A DNA stretch of 64,000 bases from Paenibacillus sp. NEAU-GSW1 (lineage in GTDB: Bacteria > Bacillota > Bacilli > Paenibacillales > Paenibacillaceae). A program made the translations under genes and the position numbers. Every line of letters starts with the position of its first letter. Positions within the stretch are counted from its first letter, which is position 1. This document shows, one piece after another, positions 41,893-50,631 of the stretch. Location of the stretch: NCBI RefSeq assembly GCF_009737085.1, contig NZ_WOVL01000012.1:62001-126000 (forward strand), given 5' to 3'. Under the pieces are notes generated by a model. That model did not search any database, was not told the DNA's origin, and saw only the letters and a list, made by a program, of their open reading frames with translations.

Positions 41893-43092
41893 ATGACGTT
41901 TAAAGAACGGCTGCGCGCCTTAACGGAAGTGGGACTCGTGTCGCTAAAGCTGGGGTTAACGTCCTTTGGCGGGCCGATTGCGCATTTGGGTTATTTTCAT
42001 AATGAATATATTCGCCGCCGCAAATGGCTGGACGAGCAGAGCTATTCCGACTTGATGGCGCTATGTCAGTTTCTGCCCGGTCCTGCGAGCAGCCAGGTTG
42101 GCATCGGCATCGGGATTATTCGGGCGGGTTGGCTCGGCGGCCTGATGGCGTGGATCGGATTTACGCTGCCATCCGTCGTTGCGCTGACGCTATTCGCGTT
42201 GCTGCTGCAAGGCTTTGATGTGAGCAGCTCGGGTTGGATTCACGGGCTCAAAATAACTGCGGTCGCAATCGTAGCGCAAGCTGTGCTTGGAATGGGACAA
42301 AAGCTCGCTTCGGACAAGATTCGAGCGACAATTGCCATCCTGGCTGCGGCCGTGAGCCTGCTATGGCAGACTGCTGTCAGCCAGATTGCGCTGCTTGCCG
42401 CTGCCGGACTGGCTGGCTATTGGCTGTACCGCAAGGCGGCCGTACATGCTGCGCCGCCGTTAGCGGTGCCGATTAGCCGCCGATGGGGCGCGGCATGCCT
42501 CGCGCTGTTTGCCGCGCTGCTGCTTGCGCTGCCGCTGCTCCGCGCTTTCTTTGACGCGAACGGAGACAGCGGATTGTGGCTGCCGATGTTCGACAGCTTT
42601 TACCGCGCGGGTTCGCTAGTGTTCGGCGGAGGCCATGTTGTACTGCCGCTGCTGGAGCGGGAGACCGTGCCTGCAGGCTGGATCGGCGAGCAGCAGTTTT
42701 TGACCGGTTACGGCGCTGCGCAGGCGGTACCTGGTCCGCTTTTCACATTTGCAGCTTATTTGGGTGCGATGGCAGGCGGCATTCCAGGAGCGGTTATTGC
42801 CACGCTGGCGATTTTTCTGCCTGCTTTTCTGCTCGTCGCCGGGGCTTTGCCGTTCTGGAGCTCCTTGCGGAACAGTCCGTCGGCCCAAGGGGGGTTAGCT
42901 GGCGTGAATGCCGCCGTTGTGGGCATCCTGCTGGCTGCGCTCTACAATCCGTTATGGACGACGGCCATTATGGAACCTGCTGATCTGGCGCTCGCACTCG
43001 TCCTGTTTCTGATGCTTGTATTTTGGAAAATGCCGCCTTGGGCTGTTGTGCTCGCGGGCATGCTGGGCGGAACGCTGCTCGCACTCGTTTAG
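41893..43092 (+). CDS. chrA: Chromate transporter ChrA (two-domain form)
   Basis: A 399-residue membrane protein with two homologous CHR halves. Each half carries the conserved FGGP/FGGGH element: LTSFGGPIAHLGYFHNEYI in the first, LVFGGGHVVLPLLERETV in the second; LCQFLPGPASSQVGIGIG and TGYGAAQAVPGPLFTFAAYL are the matching later motifs. About ten to twelve membrane segments. ChrA exports chromate by a proton-driven mechanism. ATG 41893 has GGGAGTGG about nine bases ahead, so the GTG at 41854 is not used. Confidence 0.92.
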   Translation: MTFKERLRALTEVGLVSLKLGLTSFGGPIAHLGYFHNEYIRRRKWLDEQSYSDLMALCQFLPGPASSQVGIGIGIIRAGWLGGLMAWIGFTLPSVVALTLFALLLQGFDVSSSGWIHGLKITAVAIVAQAVLGMGQKLASDKIRATIAILAAAVSLLWQTAVSQIALLAAAGLAGYWLYRKAAVHAAPPLAVPISRRWGAACLALFAALLLALPLLRAFFDANGDSGLWLPMFDSFYRAGSLVFGGGHVVLPLLERETVPAGWIGEQQFLTGYGAAQAVPGPLFTFAAYLGAMAGGIPGAVIATLAIFLPAFLLVAGALPFWSSLRNSPSAQGGLAGVNAAVVGILLAALYNPLWTTAIMEPADLALALVLFLMLVFWKMPPWAVVLAGMLGGTLLALV

Positions 43093-43150
43093 GCGGAATG
43101 ACTCGAGGCTGCCGGTTTGGCAGCTCCGGAGGAAGCCTCCTAGTCCCGAA

Positions 43151-45439
43151 CTAATTCGTGCTTGCCGCTGCCGCTCCTTGCTGCAGCGGCAATTTGATTT
43201 CTACGGTTGTTCCGACGCCAAGCTCGCTGCTGAAGCTTAGGCTGCCTTTATGATTGTCGATAATTTGCTGGCTGACCATAAGCCCCAGGCCGGTGCCTTC
43301 ATCTTTGCGGGTGAAGAACGGTTCGCATAGACGGGCCATATCCTGCTCGGGGATGCCGCTGCCCTGATCCGCAATCCGAATGAGGATGCTGTCCTCCGAA
43401 TGGCAGATCAATTCGACGGTCAGATCGCCGCCGTCCTTCATTGCCTCGATGCCGTTCTTCATGACGTTGACGAACACTTGCTTTAATTGATTCGGCTCGG
43501 CTTTCAACAGCGGAACGTTATCGTCAAAGCGGGTGATAATGCGAATGTTATAGAAATTTGCTTCCGAATCGAGCAGCATAACGATGTCATTCAACGTCTC
43601 GCGAATATCAGTCAGCTGGTAGCGGCTCGCTTGCGGCTTCGCAAAAACGAGAAGCTCGCTGACAATAAAGTTGATGCGGTCAAGCTCGGACAGCATGATA
43701 TCGAAATAGGCAGGAGCGAGCTTGCCGTCTCTCTTGAGCAATTGGACAAAGCCGCGGAGCGTCGTGAGCGGATTGCGAACCTCATGCGCTACGCCGGCGG
43801 CGAGCTGGCCGACGACGGACAGCTTCTCTGAGCGGCGCAATACTTCCTCGGTATGCTTCCGCGCCGTAATGTTCCGCGTAATGGAAGCAACAGCTACAAT
43901 CGCCTCTTGTTCATCGCGAATAGAAGATACCGTAATACTGACGTCGATCGGGTTGCCGTCTTTGTCATATCGGACGGTTTCATGGTCGGCAATCGAGCCG
44001 CCTTCCTTGACAATTGCCAGCAGCTGCCGCTGCTCCTCGATATATTCATCCGGAACATTCGAAATCCGCTTGCCGAGAACTTCCGTTTCGCTCCAGCCGT
44101 AAAGCGCCTCGAACGCCTTGTTGACTTGAATGACACTGCCGCTTAGATCAGATACGTGAATCGCATCCGAGGTATGATTGACGAACGATTCCAAATACTG
44201 CTTCGTATGCCTCAGTTCCTCGGCGGCGTCCTTGAGCTGCGAGGTGTAGGCTTGCAAGTTATGGCTCATCATGTTGACCCTCGATGCCAGCAAGCCCAGC
44301 TCGTCGCTGCTTTCTACCGCCAGCTGAACGCCGAAATGGCCTTTGGAAATATCGCTGACCTTCATTACAATTTGATTCAGCGAGCGGGTAATGAGCCTTG
44401 CGAGAATAAAGCTGGCTGCGACAGTAATCAGGATGAGTCCGAGCGAGATCATGGCTTGGACGGTCAATTGGCGGAACAATGTCTTCTGAATAACGCCATG
44501 ATCAAAGTTGACGCTGATGACGTACGTTTTTTGCCCGGTAATCGGGATAAAGCTTTTTAACACATGGCGCCCGTTAATAATTAGCTTGGTCGTGATGACT
44601 TTGCCGCTTTGCGCGGCAAGCCGGATGTTGTCGCTGTCGGCTTGGTCCATATAGGTGTAATCGCCAAAAATGACGCTGCGCACATCCAAATTGCGGATCG
44701 GCATCCCTTTTTTCATTTTAATGATCGGTTCCTTGCCGACAAAATCAGGATCGAAGCCTGTCACCTCCAGAATGGAAGGGTTGTCTTTAAGCACTTGAGC
44801 TGAGATCGCCTCGCTGCCGTTCAATTGCTCAAACTTTAGAAATACGTCGGCATGAATATACGGATTGATCATGTAATTGGTCGTTCCGTCGTAATAGTTG
44901 CCCCACTTATTAATTTCGGAAGGGTTGGAGGATGAGAAGTTGATCGGACCCGACCAGAAGTGTTCGAGCTTTTGCCCCTGCGGGACGGTTACCGGCTTTA
45001 AGTCAAACAGCTGATTGAATGCCGTATACCAGTAATCCCACGTTTTTGAGCTCATATTGATTTCATTGGGATCGGATGATTTCTGCACGATAATGTCGTT
45101 GTCTGTCCGTTTCCATAGCGTTATATGGTCAACGTCGAGCTCTTCGCTCAACTGAACGAGCTCTTCGTTGCTGACTTTGTCGATGTCGGGGTTGAGCTGC
45201 TGCTGAGCGGCAATCGCTGCCGTCCGAAGCTTCTCGCCTAGCGCATCCTCTATCATCTTGCGGGATTTTTGAGAGGCTTCCAGCGTTTGGCCGATTTGCT
45301 TGGCGATGACGAGCATCTGCTGCTCGGCGTTCGTTTGCAGCTCCGATTTCGAGGAGAGGTAGTAGATTGATATATTCAACAGCAAAATAACGGTAACCGT
45401 TAGCGAAATAAACCAGGCGATTTTAGATTTGATCGACAA
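43151..45439 (-). CDS. PAS-domain sensor histidine kinase (KinA/ResE-like NtrB type)
   Basis: About 762 residues from a TTG start with GGAGGG seven bases ahead; the upstream frame lacks such a site. Layout: membrane segment about 5-28, large extracellular sensor (about 30-315), second segment about 320-345, HAMP about 345-400, PAS with PAC about 415-530 (HTSDAIHVSDLSGSVIQVNK), HisKA with phospho-accepting His near 549 in GVAHEVRNPLTTLRG, and an ATPase domain (NQLKQVFVNVMKNGIEAM, IADQGSGIP, GTGLGLMVSQQII). This form resembles Bacillus sporulation and stress kinases that feed a phosphorelay. No response regulator is adjacent. Confidence 0.9.
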   Translation of the reverse strand: MSIKSKIAWFISLTVTVILLLNISIYYLSSKSELQTNAEQQMLVIAKQIGQTLEASQKSRKMIEDALGEKLRTAAIAAQQQLNPDIDKVSNEELVQLSEELDVDHITLWKRTDNDIIVQKSSDPNEINMSSKTWDYWYTAFNQLFDLKPVTVPQGQKLEHFWSGPINFSSSNPSEINKWGNYYDGTTNYMINPYIHADVFLKFEQLNGSEAISAQVLKDNPSILEVTGFDPDFVGKEPIIKMKKGMPIRNLDVRSVIFGDYTYMDQADSDNIRLAAQSGKVITTKLIINGRHVLKSFIPITGQKTYVISVNFDHGVIQKTLFRQLTVQAMISLGLILITVAASFILARLITRSLNQIVMKVSDISKGHFGVQLAVESSDELGLLASRVNMMSHNLQAYTSQLKDAAEELRHTKQYLESFVNHTSDAIHVSDLSGSVIQVNKAFEALYGWSETEVLGKRISNVPDEYIEEQRQLLAIVKEGGSIADHETVRYDKDGNPIDVSITVSSIRDEQEAIVAVASITRNITARKHTEEVLRRSEKLSVVGQLAAGVAHEVRNPLTTLRGFVQLLKRDGKLAPAYFDIMLSELDRINFIVSELLVFAKPQASRYQLTDIRETLNDIVMLLDSEANFYNIRIITRFDDNVPLLKAEPNQLKQVFVNVMKNGIEAMKDGGDLTVELICHSEDSILIRIADQGSGIPEQDMARLCEPFFTRKDEGTGLGLMVSQQIIDNHKGSLSFSSELGVGTTVEIKLPLQQGAAAASTN

Positions 45440-45568
45440 TGATGTGCCCTCCTGCGGGATTCTAGATGCATATTTATTCATTTGACATGCATAGTGTAAA
45501 ATCCTTGTTAAAGCGGCGAGGGAATTAGCGGGCGGTTGAGGAAGAGCGTTCGAACCTTTAGTAAACGT

Positions 45569-45617
45569 AAAAAAGAGTGAGCAACGGATGAATCTTCCCG
45601 TCATTGCTCACTCTTTG
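45569..45617 (-). terminator. Terminator of the small membrane protein gene
   Basis: AAAGAGTGAGCAA pairs with TTGCTCACTCTTT; on the minus strand the 3' arm continues into a T run. Confidence 0.9.
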
Positions 45618-45621
45618 TTAT

Positions 45622-46128
45622 TTAATCCTCTTTACGGCTTCGGACGATAAGGAGTAACGCACCGCCTGCGACGAATACGATAGCGAGGAACGGACGCATC
45701 GCGGATACTTCATTCAAGAACGCGCCGATCGAGAAGACGGCGAAAAATAAAAGCGACAGGACAGTGAGGATGTTGATCGGAATAAGCAGCCATTTGTTGC
45801 GGGAGCCGAACCAGTAGAGCTCAAATAGGCCAATTGCGGGTGCGAGAATGAAGCCCGGCCACATATACTCCCAGTTGTTGAACAGCATGGCGATCTGGCA
45901 TACGATACCTGCAGTAAACAGAACGCCGCCGGGCACAAGCATGCCGACGCCTCTGCGGCCGGTCATTGCGAAGTACATCCAATGAAAAAATAATCCTAGC
46001 GGAATGACGAACAAGCTGGGCCAGAAGTAGGCGAAAATATCGCCTGTGCCAAAGCTGGAGCCTTCGTTTAGAAATAAGTAGGCGCCGAATAAAATAAAAA
46101 CGGGGCCGAGAATTGCCTTTTTGCTCAT
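45622..46128 (-). CDS. Small integral membrane protein, unknown function
   Basis: A 168-residue protein with about five membrane segments (AILGPVFILFGAYLF, FAYFWPSLFVIPLGLFFHWM, LVPGGVLFTAGIVCQIA, LLIPINILTVLSLLFFAVF, FLAIVFVAGGALLLI) and a basic tail RSRKED. ATG 46128 is chosen because AAAGGAG stands nine bases ahead. Similar proteins occur widely in Paenibacillus, some near cell-envelope stress genes, but no function is known to me. Confidence 0.78.
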   Translation of the reverse strand: MSKKAILGPVFILFGAYLFLNEGSSFGTGDIFAYFWPSLFVIPLGLFFHWMYFAMTGRRGVGMLVPGGVLFTAGIVCQIAMLFNNWEYMWPGFILAPAIGLFELYWFGSRNKWLLIPINILTVLSLLFFAVFSIGAFLNEVSAMRPFLAIVFVAGGALLLIVRSRKED

Positions 46129-46344
46129 GAGTTTATCTCCTTTGTTCACAACGTAATCGCCGAGTGATTTGTAAGTTGTTTACAGCATACCATAGCAGGT
46201 TCCTCGCTGTCCTCGTCCTTTGGGTAACGGGTGAACTGGACTTAAGTCCAGCTTTTTGATAGGCACTGAATCATAGAAATCCGACTGCTCCCACAACCGG
46301 CTAAAATCAATCAAAACTTCTTAGATTACGACATTTTACACCTC

Positions 46345-46372
46345 TTGTGATCTACTATGAAAGCGCTACAAT
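46345..46372 (+). promoter_or_regulatory. Promoter of the acidic peptide gene
   Basis: TTGTGA (46345-46350), 16 bases, TACAAT (46367-46372), 33 bp upstream of the start codon. Confidence 0.55.
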
Positions 46373-46404
46373 TAGAAGTAACAAGGACCTAGGAGGTGAT
46401 AACG

Positions 46405-46584
46405 ATGAGCCATGAAGAAGAAGTAGTACAAGCTGCTGAAGAGGCAGTAGAAGCAGCAGCCGAAGAGGTTGCCGCTGTGGAAGAAGCTGCAGAGGAAGCT
46501 GCGGAAGAAGAATCCGCAGAAGAAGCAGCAGAGGAAGAAGAGGAAGCGGCTGAGGCCGAAGCATCTGAGGGAGAAGCGGAATAA
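46405..46584 (+). CDS. Very acidic Glu/Ala-rich 59-residue protein
   Basis: The ATG follows a perfect AGGAGGTGAT ribosome binding site by four bases, and there is a promoter upstream and a terminator downstream, so the gene looks real. Of 59 residues, 27 are Glu and most others are Ala or Val; there is no Lys or Arg. The codon mix is varied (GAA/GAG, GCA/GCT/GCC), so this is not simple triplet slippage. Predicted to be a charged helix with no fold of its own. Possible roles such as a metal or basic-protein binder are guesses. No family recognised. Confidence 0.75.
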   Translation: MSHEEEVVQAAEEAVEAAAEEVAAVEEAAEEAAEEESAEEAAEEEEEAAEAEASEGEAE

Positions 46585-46606
46585 TGATTGCGGTCATTTT
46601 AAATAA

Positions 46607-46726
46607 TTATAATAACCATCCCCTTCGACCTGAAGGGGATTTATTTATATAAAGGGCGATTAGGAATATGTTATCGTAACTGCCGTCATAGGCAAATGTT
46701 AGGTTGGTTACATTGATTAATGACAT
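46607..46726 (-). pseudogene. 5' fragment of an Lsa/Vga-type ABC-F ribosomal protection gene
   Basis: On the minus strand AAGGAGG is followed ten bases later by an ATG whose first 21 codons read MSLINVTNLTFAY then DGSYDNIF, the amino-terminus of Lsa-type ABC-F proteins (where EN-VSF and Walker A would follow). After codon 21 the match is lost: 18 unrelated residues and a stop follow, running into the terminator of the acidic peptide gene. The rest of the ABC-F gene is absent. ABC-F proteins displace lincosamide, streptogramin A and pleuromutilin drugs from ribosomes; this copy cannot function. Its leader is intact (46753-46984). Confidence 0.75.
46618..46646 (+). terminator. Terminator of the acidic peptide gene
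   Basis: ATCCCCTTC-GACCT-GAAGGGGAT followed by TTATTTAT. Confidence 0.85.
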
Positions 46727-46752
46727 AGGTCATGCACCTCCTTGGACAAAAT

Positions 46753-46984
46753 AAAAAGAGCTGCAAGAAAGATACCTTTCTCGCAGCTCCAAAAGAATAC
46801 AGCAAACCTACCCCTGGCGGAGGGGTGGATTAGGGTATATTTTGAGAGTGAAAAGAATAAGGTAACCTTCTTGCTGGCCAAAGAATAAAACACAAATAAA
46901 CGGCTTTATTCTTTAAACGGGGCAGCAAGAAATTTTACATTATTCTCTTCATCTCCAATCGTTAAATGTTAGCGACAGTTTATC
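46753..46984 (-). promoter_or_regulatory. Antibiotic-type transcription attenuator leader of the truncated ABC-F gene
   Basis: Read on the minus strand: a promoter (TTGCAA, 16 bases, GATAAA), a minimal frame ATGAAGAGAATAATGTAA as a possible leader peptide, then TTCTTGCTG that can pair with CAGCAAGAA further on, a GC-rich CACCCCTCCGCCAGGGGTAGG hairpin in between, and lastly the terminator GAGCTGCGAGAAAG-GTAT-CTTTCTTGCAGCTC with TTTTT (46753-46789) just before the ABC-F ribosome binding site. This is the layout of ribosome-stalling attenuators that switch on ABC-F and related resistance genes. Confidence 0.7.
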
Positions 46985-47030
46985 GCAACCGTAAGGCGGG
47001 TTGCAAGCGGGCTCGTCGCTGATGTATGCT
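46979..47030. promoter_or_regulatory. Back-to-back promoters sharing a palindromic -35 box
   Basis: TTGCAA at 47001-47006 is its own reverse complement. On + it is followed after 18 bases by TATGCT (47025-47030), a candidate map promoter; on - it is followed after 16 bases by GATAAA (46984-46979), a candidate promoter for the ABC-F leader. Confidence 0.5.
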
Positions 47031-47070
47031 TTTTAGTACACGAACATGAGGAGTAAAGAAGGAGATACAG

Positions 47071-47817
47071 ATGATAACGATCAAGACACCGGCTGAAATT
47101 AGCCGTATGCAAGAAGCGGGCAAATTGCTTGCGGAAATTCATCGTCAAATCGCCGGGCTGATTGCGCCAGGCATTACGACGCACGAAATCGACCAGTTTG
47201 CTGAAAAGTTCATGAAGCAGCACGGCGCAACGCCGGAGCAAAAAGGGTATAAAGGGTACCCGTACGCAACATGCGCATCGGTTAACGACGTCATCTGCCA
47301 CGGCTTCCCGAAAAAAGAGAAGCTCAAGGAAGGCGACATCGTTACGATTGATATGGTCGTCAATTTGAATGGCTGGCTCGCGGACTCCGCGTGGTCTTAT
47401 GCAGTAGGCCAAGTTTCCGAGGAAGCGGATAAGCTGTTGCGCGTAACGAAGGAATCGCTCTACAAAGGGATCGAGCAAGCGGTTGCGGGCAACCGAATCG
47501 GCGATGTGTCCCATGCGATTCAAGCATACGCCGAGGCGGAAGGCTTCTCGGTCGTGCGCGACTTCATCGGCCACGGCATCGGCCAAGTGATGCACGAGGA
47601 CCCGCAGGTGCCGCATTACGGGCCGCCAAACAAAGGGCCTCGTATTAAAGAGGGCATGGTGTTCACCATCGAGCCGATGCTGAACGTCGGCACCTATTTG
47701 ACGAAAATCGATGCGGACGGCTGGACCGCTCGCACGAGAGACGGCAAGCTGTCGGCGCAGTACGAGCATACGCTGGCGATTACAGCGGACGGACCGCTCA
47801 TTTTGACCGCCCAATAA
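47071..47817 (+). CDS. map: Methionine aminopeptidase, type I
   Basis: A 248-residue type Ia enzyme that removes the initiator Met from new proteins. Metal ligands are visible: Asp in VTIDMVVNLNGW and LADSAWSYAVG, His in GHGIGQVMHEDPQVPHYG, Glu in FTIEPMLNVG and Glu in QYEHTLAIT. ATCASVNDVICHGFP supplies the substrate-binding His. AAGGAG stands eight bases ahead of the ATG. Many Paenibacillaceae have two map genes, one within the ribosomal protein cluster; this isolated copy is likely the second. Confidence 0.95.
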   Translation: MITIKTPAEISRMQEAGKLLAEIHRQIAGLIAPGITTHEIDQFAEKFMKQHGATPEQKGYKGYPYATCASVNDVICHGFPKKEKLKEGDIVTIDMVVNLNGWLADSAWSYAVGQVSEEADKLLRVTKESLYKGIEQAVAGNRIGDVSHAIQAYAEAEGFSVVRDFIGHGIGQVMHEDPQVPHYGPPNKGPRIKEGMVFTIEPMLNVGTYLTKIDADGWTARTRDGKLSAQYEHTLAITADGPLILTAQ

Positions 47818-47827
47818 TCATGAAAAT

Positions 47828-47873
47828 AAGCTGTTGGATGCAGGGGGCGACCCTTAACGTCCAACAGCTTTTT
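47828..47873 (+). terminator. Terminator of map
   Basis: AAGCTGTTGGA pairs with TCCAACAGCTT, followed by TTT; large loop. Confidence 0.85.
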
Positions 47874-47878
47874 CGTTG

Positions 47879-48103
47879 CTAAACATTCACCTTATAGTTT
47901 AATTGCAGCTCGTCTGCGGGCAAGCCTCGAATTCCCCAATTTTGTTTCGGCGTTTCAAATATCGTGATCTCGAGGTCATTCGGCGCAATGCCGACTATCT
48001 CGTCGATTCGCATAAATAGTATAAAATTTTCCAAATCTTCTGTCATCTTCCGGCGTAACTTCGCTCCGGTGCTAAAGGGAGACGTCGAAATCGTTAACGT
48101 GAA
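47879..48103 (-). pseudogene. C-terminal half of a tautomerase-superfamily protein
   Basis: The frame reads [20 protein letters not shown], then VGIAPNDLEITIFETPKQNW and GIRGLPADELQLNYKVNV. This matches the second half of tautomerases with the pattern VxIxPNDVxIxxxExPxxNWGIRGG. The first half, including the catalytic N-terminal Pro, is missing, and no ribosome binding site fits an internal start. The first 32 bases overlap the 3' end of phzF in another frame. Best read as a decayed gene, although a short functional peptide from an internal ATG is not excluded. Confidence 0.55.
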
Positions 48104-48953
48104 CGCAATGTCCGGAAATTTCAATGATGTTGCCGTTCGTAACGGTGACATGAACGCGGCCGTCCCTTCCGATCTCCTGTCCCTGCTCGACGATCAGCGA
48201 AAGCTGATAATCGGTGCGCTGGTAAATGTACCTGTTGTAATAAGCGCCCATCACCCCTGAAGCCGTGCCGGTAACAGGATCTTCCGTCGTGCCGGAGAAT
48301 GGCGATGAGAAGTGCCGGGCATGCATGTGAGCTGAGGGATCATAGGTTTCTAGACAAAATGGATGGACGGAAGCTCGCGGCATCTCCTCCAGCACGTCCG
48401 GAAAACGCTGGCTGGCAGGCTTCATTCGGTTAAATGCTTCGAGCCTTTTGATCGGAACGAGCAGCGTCCACGTGCCCGTGCTTCCATACAGGGTCGGCAG
48501 CTGATCATCGATGTCATGCTCTTCAAGTCCGATGCTTTCCGCCAGCTCGCGGAGCGAGCCGTTAAAGGGGCGGAACTCGGGAGCGGCTTGCCGCATGGTA
48601 ATGAAAAATACGCCGTCGGCTTTATCGATTCGTATCGGCAAAACGCCGGCTTTCGTTTCGATGGTGATGTCTGTTTTGTCGTCCAATAGCCCTTTCGTTG
48701 CCAATGCATATACGGTTGCAACAGTGGCATGGCCGCATAGATTGATTTCATGTCCGGGCGTGAAAAAACGAATGCGCAGATCGGCTTTATCGGACGGAAG
48801 AGGGAAAGCTGTTTCGTTAAACCCTACTTTATTGGCGATATCGAGCATTTGCTCCTCAGACAATTGTGCTCCATTGAACACGACCCCAGCCGGGTTCCCT
48901 TTATGGGGAACAGGGCTGAAGGAGTCATAATGATAGACCTTAACGGATTCCAT
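48072..48953 (-). CDS. PhzF-family isomerase/epimerase-like protein
   Basis: A 293-residue protein with the PhzF fold of two similar domains. The amino-terminal [17 protein letters not shown] and the catalytic Glu in VGFNETAF are present, as are [20 protein letters not shown] and [16 protein letters not shown] in the second half. PhzF of phenazine synthesis isomerises DHHA, but most Bacillota relatives have unknown substrates. ATG 48953 has GGAGG seven bases ahead. It follows an ABC-2 exporter operon by 24 bp and may be its last gene. Confidence 0.88.
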   Translation of the reverse strand: MESVKVYHYDSFSPVPHKGNPAGVVFNGAQLSEEQMLDIANKVGFNETAFPLPSDKADLRIRFFTPGHEINLCGHATVATVYALATKGLLDDKTDITIETKAGVLPIRIDKADGVFFITMRQAAPEFRPFNGSLRELAESIGLEEHDIDDQLPTLYGSTGTWTLLVPIKRLEAFNRMKPASQRFPDVLEEMPRASVHPFCLETYDPSAHMHARHFSSPFSGTTEDPVTGTASGVMGAYYNRYIYQRTDYQLSLIVEQGQEIGRDGRVHVTVTNGNIIEISGHCVHVNDFDVSL

Positions 48954-48977
48954 AATCAAGCCTCCATTTGTTGTTGT

Positions 48978-49835
48978 TCAGCGCCGCAGCGACATCATGT
49001 TGCCTGACGAGTAGCGCCGCAGTCCGCGGTAGAAAAGCAGCGTTCCGCCGGCGGCGAGCAGAAGCGCAACGGCAAGCGCGCCAGCCAGAAAAGGCAGCTC
49101 GATCTCGCGCAGCAAGCCGATCGGCAAATAGCTGATGAAGCCTGCGGGAATGACGGAGAACAAGACGAGCTTGCCCCAGCTTTTGAATATGCTCGTCGGA
49201 TAAGTCGTAAATGCCAGAAGGGCGTTGAACAGCTGAAAGCTGAGACCCTCCGTATTGCCGAGCCAGAACGCCAGGCAGTTGACGATAACGGTGAAGAAAA
49301 TAAAGATGACGGCGGCGATCGTTAACGCCAGCGCAAACTTGATGATGCCGAGCGCCGATTTGTCACCGAATATGGCAAAGATGAGCAGTGCGAACAGCAC
49401 GTCGCCGATCGCGCTGACCGACATTCGGCTAATAAGCACATGAAGCAGCACCGGCTTCGGCTGGGCTAAATAGATGTCAAGCTGGCCCGTCGCGATAATA
49501 TTGGCGATACGCGCGGCGTTGCCGAAAAAGGCGGCCATTAAGCCGAAGCCGCCTGCCGACACGGCCCACATCATCATAACGTCGTGCAGCTCCCAGCCGT
49601 TCAGCACTTGAAACCGATTGAAGTACAGTCCCCAGAAAAGAATCCAGACGATGTTGTTGACGATCATCATCCCTGCCGTAAGCAGAAAACTTAGCCTGAA
49701 TTCCATCGCACCGGCGAGGTTCAGCGTCCAGCTTCGCAGAATGAATACAAGCTGCCGCCGCAGCTTGCCTGGCTGCTCGTGCTCGCTGATGGTATGCCGA
49801 GCTGCGGTTGGTTGCGTCCTAGCCTCCGTTGACAT
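48978..49835 (-). CDS. ABC-2 type transporter permease (second subunit)
   Basis: A 285-residue protein with six membrane segments. It carries the pattern of the ABC-2 family 6 permeases: ANIIATGQLDIYLAQPKPVL, followed by ISRMSVSAIGDVLFALLIFA and FNALLAFTTYPTSIFKSWGK near the end. The start overlaps the 3' end of the other permease by 17 bases; AAAGGAG stands ten bases ahead. With the ATPase and first permease it should form an exporter of unknown substrate. Confidence 0.85.
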   Translation of the reverse strand: MSTEARTQPTAARHTISEHEQPGKLRRQLVFILRSWTLNLAGAMEFRLSFLLTAGMMIVNNIVWILFWGLYFNRFQVLNGWELHDVMMMWAVSAGGFGLMAAFFGNAARIANIIATGQLDIYLAQPKPVLLHVLISRMSVSAIGDVLFALLIFAIFGDKSALGIIKFALALTIAAVIFIFFTVIVNCLAFWLGNTEGLSFQLFNALLAFTTYPTSIFKSWGKLVLFSVIPAGFISYLPIGLLREIELPFLAGALAVALLLAAGGTLLFYRGLRRYSSGNMMSLRR

Positions 49836-50631
49836 TGAGTTTTGTCACTCCTTTCCGGTAAATCCACGCCACGACCGCGCCGATGACGATGATCCATAGC
49901 GTCTGCACAGCAAACATTGCTGCGAGCTGGGAGGCGTCAAACGCAACAGCGATTTTGGCCGGAATATACAGAATCGCTTGAAATGGCAGCCAATGGGCGA
50001 CGGCTTGGAGCGCCTGCGGAAAAAGCTCCAGCGGCATCAGCATGCCGCCGATCGTAAACAAGATTTTGTTGTAAACGAATTCGATGCCCTTCGTTTCTTC
50101 TACCCAGAACGCGCAGAGGGCGAGCATCATATTCATCAGGAAATTGACCGTAAAGCCGAATAAGGCGGCGAGCGGCAGCCACAGGTAGCCGAAGCTTAAA
50201 TCCGGAGGGCCGAGCATAAGCAGTCCGAGCAGGCCGCCGAGCACGATATTAACACTGAAACGGACGACGGTCTCGCCCATATATTCAACATAATGAAACG
50301 CGATGAAGTGGATGGGACGAACGAGGCGGTAGCCGACGTCGCCGTTCTTCACTTCTTCCTCGATCTTGGAGCAAAGGCTGGGGCATGCAAGGGTCATCGA
50401 TTCGGTGATGACCAGATACCACATGATTTGTTTCAGATTGTATCCGGAAATGAATGAACCGCTGCCCTCCCCATGGAATGTCGCCTGCCATAGCTGCAAA
50501 AAAATATAAAGGATAAGGAACAGAAACAAGGAGCGGATAAGGAAGTCAACGATGTAGGCCAATTGGTTTCGGAGCGTTATTTTGCCAATGAATGCGTATT
50601 TCGCGCTTTTGCGGAGGGCTGTTCCAGCCAT
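49819..50631 (-). CDS. ABC-2 type transporter permease (first subunit)
   Basis: A 270-residue permease with six membrane segments, related to the second subunit: KIEEEVKNGDVGYRLVRPIH aligns with the second subunit's ATGQLDIYLAQP region, and KILFTIGGMLMPLELFPQAL matches its late loop. Its ATG overlaps the TAA of the ATPase gene (TAATG), so translation is coupled. Part of a three-gene exporter operon. Confidence 0.85.
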   Translation of the reverse strand: MAGTALRKSAKYAFIGKITLRNQLAYIVDFLIRSLFLFLILYIFLQLWQATFHGEGSGSFISGYNLKQIMWYLVITESMTLACPSLCSKIEEEVKNGDVGYRLVRPIHFIAFHYVEYMGETVVRFSVNIVLGGLLGLLMLGPPDLSFGYLWLPLAALFGFTVNFLMNMMLALCAFWVEETKGIEFVYNKILFTIGGMLMPLELFPQALQAVAHWLPFQAILYIPAKIAVAFDASQLAAMFAVQTLWIIVIGAVVAWIYRKGVTKLNVNGG

